A stretch of DNA of 64,000 nucleotides from Ailanthus altissimus (taxonomy: Eukaryota > Streptophyta > Magnoliopsida > Sapindales > Simaroubaceae), in assembly GCA_946807835.1 (NCBI GenBank), contig OX327711.1:19131501-19195500 (forward strand). Direction: 5' to 3'. Of this stretch, positions 50,109-61,199 are shown piece after piece. The notes beneath the pieces are model-generated. The model ran no database searches and had not been told where the DNA came from. It saw only the letters and a program-made list of their open reading frames with translations. Each line of letters opens with the position of its first letter. Within the stretch, counting starts at the first letter, position 1. Made by a program: the position numbers and the translations under genes.

Positions 50109-53100
50109 ATGGCTGAGTCACGGGAAGGAACTTCTGCCTCTGTTAAACCAAAAGAGAAAAATTCACTTCTAGGTACTCTCTTTGAGGGTTTGAATGGTTT
50201 TTTTTATCCTTCACTTTGGAGATAATAGTAGTAGGAAAATAAAGTGCTAGAGGTATTTACATCAATATTTCCTAGTGAATTACCAAATTGAAGGTTGGCA
50301 ACTAATAGTAAGTTCTGAAAAGGCATAATGAGGACTTGTTACTAACAAGGTTTTAGGGTAACAACAGAATGAAAAACCAATTCAATACTAAACTTAAACT
50401 GTAACCATTCTCTCACTGCCCTAATTTGGGGTTTGGATGACATACCTCTTACACTGGTTTATAAGGTAATGCTGGATCTCATGAAGCTGGAGATTATGGC
50501 GAGCCAGCTTCTATCTCTGGTGCTTGAAATCATAGGATGTTGCAGTAATGTTGTAGTATAACTTCTTTAATTCTTTTTAAATAGTTTCCATTCAGTATTA
50601 AGATTTTATACTCCCTCTAAAACAGATGATGAGATTGGAAAGGACTTCCTCAGCTCCTGGAAATCAATGTCGGTGGCCGATGATGATGCCATGGATTTTA
50701 ACTTCGACACAGTTTCAAATGGAAAGAAAAAGTTCAACTTTGACAAATTGTAAGTGATTGTTCTGAATTTACTATATAGCTCAAGGAACTCTTGAATTAG
50801 ATTTTAATTTCATAATCTCTCCCACTGACTCTGTTGCATCTTGCTCTTTGCCCCTTCCCTCAGTATATTTTCTGATCTATATGTATTGTGCTTAACAAAA
50901 TGTTTTTAACAAGAGGGATCATTTTGATTTGAAATGCATCATTCCAGTTTATCTATCACCGATTCATGCATGAGTCACCACTTCCTGGTTTATAAATATG
51001 GATACTTTTGCAGGGATATGGATTTTAATCTGGATGGTGATTTTGACAAGTTATCATCCTTTAAAGTGGACATGCCAGACATTGATTTCTCGTGCTCATC
51101 AAAAAGTGCTGGAAAAACCAAGGAAAGAACTCAAGAAGACTCTTCCAGCAAAAATCGTCAAGCAAAAAAAGACCACTTTAGCTTCTCTTTCGATTTCAAC
51201 GAGTAAACAGACTAAATCTGTTTAAGGCGTATTCTGAACTATTATATGGATAGCTGTAGTGCACTGAATTGTACACCAGGCATGTGATCAACACTTTCTA
51301 ATAATTTTTAACAGTGACGACTTTGAAAATGATGCACAAATTGGGAGCAAACTGGTTGGCAATTCAAAGTTACATACTAGAGAATTAACAGATTATGAAC
51401 CTGTTTTACTGAGAAGTGAAAAGGAAGTGAATAACCTTAGTAATATCAGGTGAGGCATCTTTGCATGGTAGCTGTTTCATACCAAAAGCTTCTGAATTAT
51501 GATGAAAGTTCTTTCCCTCTGAAAACTGAAATATAATTAATAACCAATATGTTAAGAGCCATTACTAGTGCTTTGCTTACAGTTTCTTGTACAATCCTAC
51601 TAGGGAGGGGTTTAATTCTGATGATGTACAAGATAGGAGCAAACTGGTTGGTGATTCAAGGCCTCAAGATAAACAAGTGACGCAGGAGGAACCTGCGATG
51701 CAAGGAAGTGAAATGAACACTGGGTGAGATATCTACATTGGTGTTTCTTTATAACATTTTTGTTTTTGTGTTTGGAGTTAAAACTATTTTAATCCTGACA
51801 CTTATTAGATCATGGAAGTACAGAACTGATAAAATAATTGTTGTTACACTTGGCTTTGAGCAGGGAGGACTTTCATGACAGTGATGTCCAAGCAAGTGAA
51901 TTGGTGGGCAACTTGAAGTCACTTAGCAGAGAGTTGACAGAGGGAGAACCTGTTTTACTGAAAAGTGAAAACAATGTCAAGAAACTCGGTGATGTTATGT
52001 GGCACGCATTTTTCTGAGAACCATTTCATACCAAACTTTCTATCTTGTGATCTGTTGAGATCCCATTCCTCTATAAATTTAGATAGATTGCTCTAATATA
52101 ATAAGAGCAACAATTAGTGCTTAAATGATAGTTTCTTGTATAATCTTCACCAGGGAGGATATTGACTCTGGCAGTGTACAAAGGGATAGCAAACTGGCTG
52201 TTGATGCAAGACCACAGGATAAACAAATGCCAAAAGTGGAACATGTTATTCCCGGAAAGGAAAAGAACATTGGGTAAGACATCTATATGTTAGGTTTTCT
52301 TTTCGTTTCTTCTTTCTTTTTTGTTTTTTAGCTCTTACTCTTAGGTTTATGTGTTTTAATTGTTGTCAAGCTCTACCAATTTCAATACTGGTCAGCTCAT
52401 GAAAGGTTATTACCAATAAACTTCTCATTGAGATGCCTGGCTTTCGACTATTTCAGTGAAAGTTTGATCATTTCCTTACTGAAACCTCAGCGTTTTCCCA
52501 TGAGGTTTCCAATCTGGTATCTTCTATGCCTGGGTTTTCAAATTTCACCTTTTCCACTAACTTTGGATGTTGAAAGAGGATAAAGGATTATTATCAAATG
52601 TTGGAACATAATAATTTGATTTCCAATAGTAATATTGGTTCATGTATGAAATTACTACCGTCGTCTATTCTAAGTCTTCAGCTTGGTATTGTTCTCTATG
52701 TATTCCTGTTATGCTGATCTCAAAATTGTCTCATTGATCTTTACAGGGAGGATTTCAATATTAATGAAGCACAAATTAGTAACAAATTGGTGGTTTCTGA
52801 GTCTCTGTCCTTGGAAGTGAAAAATACCAAATCTGTTTCTTTGGGAAGTGAAGAAAAAGTTAAAAGTCCTAGTAACATCAGGTGATATAACTATATATGG
52901 AAACTGTTTATATCAAAAGCTTCTATTTAGTGAAATTGAGTTGAAATTCTGACCCTCAAGAAATGGGGTTTGACAATGAAGTTTGGAACCAACACTATGA
53001 CTGTTACTCTTACCATTCAAATGACAGTCTTATGCAATTTGCCTTAGGGAGAGTACCAATGCTGATGGTGCACAAAGCAGCAGAAAGGTTGTTATTAATT

Positions 53101-56100
53101 CAAGGCCGCAGGATGAAGTAGCAACAACAGATGAACCTGTTATACTATCAAGTGAAAAAAGCTCTGGGTAAGGCATTGACATCTGAGGTTATGTATATAA
53201 GTCAGATCAGTGTTTTTTTTTAATTGCATTTTAATATTTTGTATTTGACTTGAATGACAGCAGAAAGATTATTGGCATTTCAAGGTCACAGGATAAAAAA
53301 GCAACAACAGGAGAACCTGTTACACTTGAAAGTGGAAAAAGCTTAAGGTAAGGCATTGGCATCAGAGGTTATGTATGCAAGTATATTAGTTTGTTCAGTG
53401 TTCTTTTTCCTTACACTTCAATATTTTGTATTTGACTTGGTTTAATACTCACGTAATCTGGAAATCCTATATGATCATGAAAGTTAATAATAAAAGGAGT
53501 AGGTATAGGGATAGATAGCTTTCAATAAAAAGAAGTGTAGAATTTCTTTTTTTGACATCTTGGTACGATGCTCTTTACCAAAATAAAATTATTTAGCTTC
53601 ATAAATCAGCATGATGTGATACTTTATTATCATATACAGGATTTAAACTATTCAGACCTGTATCTTCATAGATTTGACAACTGGAAACTGTTGGATAGAG
53701 TATCCCCAGCTTAATCTACCAGATTCTCTCTAGTAGTTTTTGGGATATTGATTTTCTTTTTCTCCTCTTGCTTTTACGTAAGACATTCATCTCTCATGTC
53801 TTCACAATAAATTTCTCTCAGATATTTTATTACAACAATGCCATGTGGTCTATTTCTCAATCAATTCCTATCACTCATTTGCTTCCAAATGCTCTCTTAA
53901 CATTTTAGAACTTCAGAAAACAATTATCATTTGGAATTCCCACTTTTTATAGTTCATCATATATGTTAAACATGAAAATCAATTCTGTATATAATATTCC
54001 CATGTGGTAAGTGGCTTTTGCCATTTGATCTGCTTGTATGTCATTAAGATCACTCATGGGGAACATCATGCTAAGATAAGCTTTTCTAATCCTGTGGAAA
54101 AATTTTGCAGTTTCCAAGTGAATCCTTCTAGCTTGAGTGAAAATACAAGTAAATCAAGTACTGAGGCTAGTGGAAATCATAACTCTGTGGTCTCAAGCAT
54201 GCAATCTATTCAGAAGATGAAGAGTGTTTCTGTTGAAGGGCTTAAAACTGGCAAGAGGATATCTGATCTTTATAGCTTAAAAACTTTGAGGTTTGATGTC
54301 AACAGAGCACTTCATATTCTTCAAAGTTCATCTGTAAGAAATTTCTTTTCACGGTGTAGATACTTCTAATGACTTCCCCTGTCTCAATACAGAACGATAG
54401 GAATAAACAAAGAAACACCAAGTTCTACAGTTTTGAAGCAAATTGATTCCTTTAAAAACTCACAACAGAACATGAAACTTCTAAGAAGTACGATATCAAG
54501 TGTTGCCCAGCCTAAAGGGAGCACTGAGAAACAAAAGCCTTTAACCACATCCTTGAAGCGGAAAAAGATTGAGGTATTTTAGATTCCAATTTACTTATAT
54601 CTGTCACAATTAATAAAGCTTTTTATAAATTATAGCTATGGCAATTTTGAAGACAGATATTTTGTCCAATAATTTCCTGAAAATTATTGTGATATTCCAC
54701 TCATGTTTATACGGAGACCTATTGCAGGAACCAAATGCAGATTTAGCATCCTTGAAACCCCTCAAACGTCTCTCAGGGTCACCAAAGGAAAGCAGGTAAC
54801 ATGGAGCTTACTTAATATATCATCTTCTTACTCAAATTGCCTGGTTGTTGTGCTGGATTTATATATTTTTCACTAAATCCTGCAGAAATCTTAAAGAACC
54901 ATCAGGAAGAGTTGCTGGAGATGAGGTATCTTACCGTGAAAGATTGTGGCTCAAATACATCATGAAGACTACTGAATTTGGATGGAACATGGATTAGTGT
55001 TGAAGTGTGATACTTGGTAAATATCTAACTTTGGTTGCCTTAACATTTTGCCAGGTCTGCAATCAAGAGAATCAAGTGCAGAATAAGACCAAGAATGATC
55101 ACCATGACCATTCAATCTCTGGACTTGAAGTTTCTAAGAAGGTCAACATGACTGAACCAGTAATTTCTTTGGTCATGGAAAATGATGGAAACGTGGAAAA
55201 GGCGGAAGCATATACGAAAGAGCTTGAGAATGTAAGTAGCCATAGACATTTTGATTGCGACTTTGTGGTTCTAGTGTTTGCATGATAAAAGTTTTACAGA
55301 TCATGAGACGAAGTCATAAACATGTGGATTAAAAATTTGTGAACCCAAAATTATGCTTGCAGAAGAATCACCATGACTGGGAGACTTGCAGTTGCAATAA
55401 CTGAAACTTATTACTTCATGAAATCGTGATCTGTCATATCTTGAGCATGTCTGTGTATAAAACAAAGTTTTGAGTCTAGAAATATGCAATGACTTTAATT
55501 TGTATTGAACATTTGTTTTTTATCCTCGCCTTTTGACCATCATCAATAGAATCAGAGTAGATAGCGATTCCATCATTTGTGAAGTATGTTAGACCATCCA
55601 TGGCAATGATTTTAAATAAGATAACAAGGCTCAGTATAGAAAATAAGTCGGTTGTATATATTTCACTTCAAGAAATATGGCTTTTGTCCATTTGGAGTGC
55701 ACTTTGATTCTTTTGGTTTTGTGATGACTTGTGTTTCCAACTTCTAAATGATTATGCAAGTTATAGAATATGGAAACAGATATCGTTATTTCTTTATTCT
55801 TTTTTTTTTTCAAAAAACTAGACATTATAGCTAGCATGTGCTTCTTTTGGCAGATCTGCAACATGCTGAAGAAGAAACACGAGGAAGCCAAAGAGTTATT
55901 GGTGCGAGCTATTGTGAACAACAATAATCTACTCATGCTGAACCATCCAATCTACGAAGAAAAGATATCCTTTGAAGTCATTGTTGCTGTGTGATTTCTC
56001 GTTGAAATTCATTTTGTATGCAAATTATGTTGGAAAATCCTTGACAATTGAGAACATTCGTATGGTTCAGAAGTTTGCCGCACAGTTGAAATTCAAGGAA

Positions 56101-56112
56101 ATTCCAACATGA
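50109..56112 (+). CDS. Homologue of uncharacterised Arabidopsis protein At4g18490, 680 aa, 17 coding exons
   Basis: Exons: 50109-50172, 50626-50749, 51014-51202, 51315-51449, 51604-51723, 51864-51998, 52154-52273, 52747-52881, 53048-53167, 53261-53347, 54111-54290, 54393-54573, 54728-54795, 54886-54925, 55055-55231, 55854-55964, 56056-56112. The frame is open throughout. The N terminus ([51 protein letters not shown]) is the part I recognise from At4g18490. Residues 126-410 are repeats encoded by alternating 135- and 120-nt exons (units with [12 protein letters not shown] and EPVLLxSEK), ending with a short 87-nt exon. The acidic, Ser-rich repeats are probably disordered. Residues 626-680 form a basic, probably helical segment ([20 protein letters not shown] ... 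[10 protein letters not shown]), the other conserved part. The last intron has AT-AC borders of U12 type. The exon 6 donor (AT|GTGGCA) is weak, so that exon may be used inefficiently. Function unknown; no targeting or membrane segment is seen. Confidence 0.85.
55965..56055 (+). other. U12-type AT-AC intron (91 nt) in the At4g18490-like gene
   Basis: The intron begins ATATCCTTT (55965-55973), the U12 5' splice-site consensus. It has TCCTTGAC (56038-56045), the U12 branch-site consensus, and ends in AC 11 nt after the branch A (56044). Using it joins YEEK to [18 protein letters not shown] in frame with the stop at 56110. Ignoring it would end the protein nine codons later in unrelated sequence. 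Confidence 0.85.
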
Positions 56113-57800
56113 ATGTTTGGAAAAACTGTTCTTGTAGAAAGGTACCTCTCTCCTTCTCTCATTATTTGTTTCAAATCGAATGCAAGTGCTTGTTCTGGGC
56201 ATATTTCAGGGACAGTCTATGTTCTCTTTACTGCTGCAATTTGGACAACAGGATAGTGTCTTTGAAGTTATTGAATTCTGTCAATATTGTTAATTTCATA
56301 AATGTATGATATGTCATAGGGTGTATGTACTTCACCGTTTCCAGTTTTCTGCTTTTACCTATACTTTGATCATGTTACGCTCACTAATTCATTAAAAGCC
56401 GGTGCTTGAGCCGTACTTGTTAGTTCTTATGAAATAAGTCTTCAATGATTCAGTAATCAATGAATTGACAATGCGAAAAATGTTCACACTTAGCGGCGGA
56501 TGAATATGCCTAACAAATTTACGCGATTGTTGGGCATATTCATCCACTATGTTATGGAAGTAATGGCATACTAGCTCCAATCTGTTGTCTCATGTTTCAT
56601 GCACTATCTACATTAACAGTAGGAATGCAACTAAGAATTCCATTAGATCAGTTCGTAGTTCAGTTCAGTTTTTAACAGATAGTTGATTGTTATATGTAAT
56701 AAAAAACAATAATGGTTTTTTTTTTGGAAAAAAAATAAAAATATTATACTTACATAGTTTGTATTTTAATTAATGTGACAATTTGATGTGTTCATTGTTA
56801 ATGAATATTCTTTAATTAATATGTCAATGAAAATTTAAAAATAAATAACTATTTGATAAGTGATAATTATTAATTTATAATATTAATTAGAATACAAAAA
56901 TATATTTTAATTTTATAAATGTAATACTACTTTTTTTTTTTATAAAAAAAGTACAATCAATTATCTAAAGGTTGCTTTATTTTTCTTCAAACCAAAAATG
57001 GACCAGTATTTTACGGCCCACCTGTGCTTTTCAATATACATATAAGCATATAGATTTTTATATCTTAAAATAAAAAAATTGTATAAATTGATTTAAATTC
57101 GCACCTTAATAGTGTACGGATATGAGATATCTCAAATTTCAATTTGCTATCGTGAGCTAGAATTCTTAAAATAATATTCAATCTTAAGTTGGCACTCAAC
57201 ATTGAATTAGCTGATTGTAGAACTGACGTGTCATGGATATATCAAAGGGCTGATATCCTTTGTTATTAACTAGATTTGGTTTTTTTTTTTTTTTGACAAA
57301 ACTAGATTTTGTTTTATGATACTCTCTATGTAGGATTCGAAGATGTACATTTTTATGGGCATGTGTTATAATGTTAGTGCTCCAAAACACTTTTAAGAAA
57401 CCATATGACGAAAAAAAAAATTCATCATTTTTTACTTCTTTCCAAACGAATACATTTTGGAAGAAAACCTAGAGCTTAGTTAAATCTATTTTTAATCTTT
57501 AAGCTCTGATATATTTTTCTGTATTCGACATTTTTGCCCTTTTCGAGTTTCGGGATTGGAAACTTAGACATCTAATTCTAATCTATGTTGTCCGGGCGGA
57601 CCGGGCCTCAGGTGTTCCACCGAAACCAAATTAAAATTTCGAACCTCCCTCGTGCCGTGTCCAATTTTCGGCGCAAAAAAGCGCGGGCAATTTTCTAAGA
57701 CTCCCTCCATTGAAATCAATACCAAAGAAACATCACAAAACAACTTCAATTTTTCTTCTCACATTTCCCTCCCCTCCAACTCCAAAATCCACCATTACAA
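56113..57800. other. 3' region of the At4g18490-like gene and AT-rich intergenic DNA
   Basis: The first ~250 bases are probably the 3' UTR. An inverted repeat lies at 56499-56545 (GATGAATATGCC(T)AACA against TGTTGGGCATATTCATC), able to form a hairpin of about 15 bp. From 56640 to 57540 the DNA is AT-rich with no gene. Confidence 0.45.
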
Positions 57801-57802
57801 AT

Positions 57803-57889
57803 ATGGCTCTTCTTCAATTTCAACCTCCATTCCAATTGCATCACCTCACTCTTTTTCGCAATGGGTATCGTGATTCTCTCTGTGTGTGA
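57803..57889 (+). promoter_or_regulatory. Upstream ORF (28 codons) overlapping the start of the KEN-box ORF
   Basis: The ATG at 57803 opens a 28-codon frame that ends at TGA 57887-57889, past the ATG at 57861 and in another frame. If the transcript includes it, it would lower translation from the downstream start. Whether it lies in the transcript is not known. Confidence 0.35.
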
Positions 57890-58172
57890 AAATGAGAACA
57901 AAGAAAACATCCCTCCTTTCTCTTCAAAGCAGCCGATAATAGTTAATGTGAAGTCTCGTTTCTCATCCACCATCAATAAAAGAAGAATCAGATGCCCACT
58001 TGAGGACATCACCAATCACTTCAATTCATTAGTTGATCCAAGTTCAATTCCACTCAATGCAATCTCTCTTGTTTCTTCCCAAGCCAAATGCCGAAAGAGA
58101 GGAGCTGTTGCCGGTCCTCCTTCAGTTGGCAAGAAGACCCATTTTGTGCATTCCAGTAGACATTTCAGATAG
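57861..58172 (+). CDS. Small intronless protein with a KEN box, 103 aa
   Basis: The product MGIVILSVCENENKENIPPF... has a KEN motif (residues 14-16) followed by IPP, then KRRIRCPLEDITNHFNSL at about 41-57, and a basic C terminus rich in K/R. KEN boxes with nearby R/K-P-L-x-D-I-T-N sequences occur in plant cell-cycle regulators destroyed by the anaphase-promoting complex. I therefore suspect a small cell-cycle protein but do not recognise the family. The ~200 bp upstream contains GGCGC/GCGCG motifs (57670-57687) in a TTTTCGGCGCAAAAAAGCGC context, which recalls E2F-type sites of S-phase genes. The start was chosen as the ATG giving the KEN-containing frame. It may also be one exon of a longer gene. 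Confidence 0.6.
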   Translation: MGIVILSVCENENKENIPPFSSKQPIIVNVKSRFSSTINKRRIRCPLEDITNHFNSLVDPSSIPLNAISLVSSQAKCRKRGAVAGPPSVGKKTHFVHSSRHFR

Positions 58173-59213
58173 TTTAATCCGCAAATTGAAAATGTGGATC
58201 ATTGGAGGGTTCTTAGCCTCTTTTTTTTTTAAAATTAATTTTTTATGGGTATTTGTCAATCCATAATTAGATTAGAAATGCCCACAAATCAATATACTAA
58301 ACACCGATTTCATTCTACAAAAATGTCACAAGTTATTTACTTGATCAATTGAAGTGATTTCATTTACTTCTTTCTCCATCTGGGTCAATTCTAGTGAGAA
58401 ATACAAAAGGAAATTAATGTTTTTGTATGTGGAATAGTAACACCCAATTTCTAATACCAAATGACAAATGGTTTCTTTATGAAAACCTATGAAGCATGGA
58501 TAATGTCATAATGGCACATTACCGGGCCCTTATTTGGAAGTGGGTTGTTCTAGAATTTAAGAAAACACTATAAACAAGAAGATGCCAATAACTTAAACCG
58601 AAACTAAGGGCGACTTAAAGAAAGCCTAATGCAGACAACTGAATTTGCAGTTTAGTTTTTTCTGTACACAACAAGACATTATGCTGAGTAGAAGCCACAC
58701 GGGTACGACTTTTACAAGGCCAGCGGAAAAGCCAAAAACATTTTAGAATTTAGTGGAAGCTTCCTATTGGCCTTCTCTCAGCTGTCATGCGCCGCATGAT
58801 TTTGCACATAGGCAATACATTTCACCTGGAACAGTGAGGAGGATTCGAACAAAGAGATTGGTCGGTCCTATCGAAGGTCTACTTGGCACTTCTTTTGGAC
58901 CACCAATGGCCTATGGGCCTGATACTATAAGTTGTGGAGTGAGTTTGCACTTCGCAGATTCTATTTAAGCTTTGCATGTGTTATAGTTAGTTTTATTCGC
59001 AACACAAAAAGGCAACCATCCGTAATTGGCTTTCCCTAATAAATTAAAAGGGATACCTAACAACCAAAATAAAGAGGAAAAACTATATTGTGATTTGGAG
59101 ATCCATTTTCTGAATATATATATGCTAGATGATCTATATATACTACATCCTCTACTTAGAATCACCGCAGCCCATATTTGAGAATTTCAACTTTTGAAGT
59201 ATTTACAAACAAA
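58173..59213. other. Intergenic region with CLE promoter
   Basis: A segment at 58680-58970 is less AT-rich than its surroundings and holds a 71-codon plus-strand ORF (58753-58968) without a family match. The right end is the CLE promoter: TATATATA at 59135-59142, about 75 bp before the CLE ATG. Confidence 0.45.
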
Positions 59214-59450
59214 ATGGCTAGTTTGAAATTCTGGGCATGTTTCTTTCTTGTATTGCTTTCAATTTCAAGGTCTGAAACTCGATCTCTTAATCCAGACAGG
59301 GAGGGTAGGAACTTAGCCAAGCTAATCCGAGTGTTGGGCGAAGGCGGCAGGGAAGTATTAAAAGTTCGGCCAGGAAATGGAAGTTTTCAGAAGAGCCTGG
59401 TGGAGTCCAAACGAAGAAGTCCTGGAGGTCCTGATCCGAAACATCATTAG
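59214..59450 (+). CDS. CLE (CLAVATA3/ESR-related) signalling-peptide precursor, 78 aa
   Basis: The precursor starts MASLKFWACFFLVLLSISRS, a clear signal peptide with a hydrophobic core at residues 5-18. A variable, charged middle follows, and the last 12 residues, RRSPGGPDPKHH, are the CLE motif (consensus R-x-x-P-x-G-P-D-P-x-H-H). The mature peptide is expected to be a 12-13-residue, proline-hydroxylated ligand secreted to the apoplast and sensed by leucine-rich-repeat receptor kinases such as the CLV1/BAM group. The SPGGPDP core is closest to my recollection of Arabidopsis CLE5/CLE6/CLE7. An in-frame ATG lies upstream at 59178; 59214 is preferred because the signal peptide then begins at the N terminus. 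No intron, as in most CLE genes. It is intact. Confidence 0.93.
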   Translation: MASLKFWACFFLVLLSISRSETRSLNPDREGRNLAKLIRVLGEGGREVLKVRPGNGSFQKSLVESKRRSPGGPDPKHH

Positions 59451-59701
59451 CGATCCTATGAATCATCTATCATACCAAAGAAGCACTTATTCGAGTACTA
59501 GTCATGACCATTTTGACATCGGCTCTTTTCTTTTCTTAGGGTTGCGCTTATAGTTATATGTACGATCTTCTAACGAGATGATGCATGTAATATGCCGGTT
59601 TAGAAGTTCAAGAGTTGTCCAACGAATAATGGAGGTTTTTATCCTTCTTTTAACAGCAATAATACGAGGAACTTTTATCATTTTTGAATGATATCTTGCT
59701 T

Positions 59702-59705
<4 letters not shown>

Positions 59706-59734
<29 letters not shown>
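59706..59734. repeat. (TA)n microsatellite, left of foldback element F4
   Basis: Pure TA run, interrupted by ACACAAA just before the inverted repeat begins. A second TA run (60606-60620) lies directly on the other side of the element. Confidence 0.9.
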
Positions 59735-59739
<5 letters not shown>

Positions 59740-59741
59740 AA

Positions 59742-60605
59742 GGGATAAGGATAATTTTATTTTAATATTTTGAATTAATTAATTATTTTGTCTCAATTAA
59801 ATTTAAAATATTTAATTTGATTTTAATTTTGTTAAATTTTTTCTATTTTTTTAAATGAAAAATTTACATTTAATATACTTTATCATTTTACCCATAATAA
59901 TAATAGACATGCAAAAATATATAAAATATATGTAAATGAATACGAGTTATTGTATGATTTATTACAAATAACACGTGTCATTGTATAATTGGTTATATTT
60001 TTAATAAAATAAAATTAAAAAAATTAAAAACAAAACTGGCACTGTCGCCAAAAAATGGCTGCTAGTCGGCAGCCTTTTTCGGCGACGGTGGTAGTAAAAA
60101 AATGAAAATTTACATCATTGAACTCTATTTTTTTTTATTTACATAATGATGAAATTATTTTTTTTATCAAAAAAGATCAAAAAATAGTAAAAAATGGTAA
60201 AGAGTGGCTGAAAATATTTTGTTGTCCACGTGTCGTAAAAAATAGTGGCTGATCGATCGCCAATTTTCAGCGACAGTGTCAATTTTTATAAACTAATTAC
60301 ATGATGACATGTGTCTAAAAGTAATTAATCACATTATAACACGTGTCATATTATTAAATTTTATTTTTTAAAATTATATTAATGGACGAGATTACGCCAC
60401 GTGTTAGAAAAGATAATGAATGGGTAAGATTGTGTCACATATTCAATATTTAATTTATTTGTATGGTTAAATTATATTTTTATCCTTCCACCATTAAAAC
60501 TAACGATAAAATTTAACAGATTAGGATAACATTAGGTAGTTTAAATCTAACAAGAATAAAGATGTTAATTAACCCAAAATATTAGAGTAAAATTATCTTT
60601 ATCCC
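59742..60605. mobile_element. Foldback element F4 inserted in a TA microsatellite
   Basis: Left end GGGATAAGGATAATTTTATT; right end in reverse complement GGGATAAAGATAATTTTACT. Inverted repeats run ~100 bp with good similarity (AATATTTTG(A/G)(A/G)TTAATTAA in both). The interior has the same hinge motifs as F1-F3 (TTTACATCATTGAACTCTAT; TCGGCGACGGTGG). No coding capacity. It is flanked on both sides by TA repeats, so the insertion was into a TA run. Confidence 0.7.
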
Positions 60606-60620
60606 ATATATATATATATA

Positions 60621-61199
60621 AGAAATGTACTGAGGAATTGCTGCCATAACATAACGTTAAGTGCACAAGATGAAGTTAGTTAACTTTTATATTGCTCATG
60701 AGTAGAGTCTAGAAATATGCAAATTGCTTAAAAGATTCTTTCGATATTACTTCTGTTTACGGTGAACATTTATTTTACGTCCTTGCTTTTTGAGGATCGG
60801 CTATTGAATCACAGGAGGTAGTGATTTTCTATTATATGCTTTGAAGTATTTGTGTATTAGTTTGAGAAAATTGGGAGCCTTTATCTGTTTATGGTACATT
60901 ATGATTCTCCTAATATAATGTCTTTCCTTTCCAATTTTTAAGTAATTATGCAAATCATTGATTACATCAATTATTACAAAAAAATAACTTTTTGCGACAG
61001 TAATTTAATCATCGCTATTGTTAAATTTTTACAACAATTAATTAGCCATCGTAGGAGTCTTTTGTGATGACTTATTAGCCATTGCAAAAAAAAATCAACA
61101 AAAGTTGACTAATAATTTTCTTTTTAATATTTCCAATATACAAATTTATTTTTTTTACAAGATTGTATTGACGTGTTAAACAAGATAATCATAAATTTT
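60621..61199. other. AT-rich DNA with a short inverted-repeat-like segment
   Basis: At 60985-61095 the motifs TTGCGACAGTAATTTAATCA, CATCGCTATTG and TAGCCATCGTAGGAG resemble ends of plant MITE or CACTA-type elements with CGACGG motifs, but I could not define both ends. No gene is seen. Confidence 0.35.
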
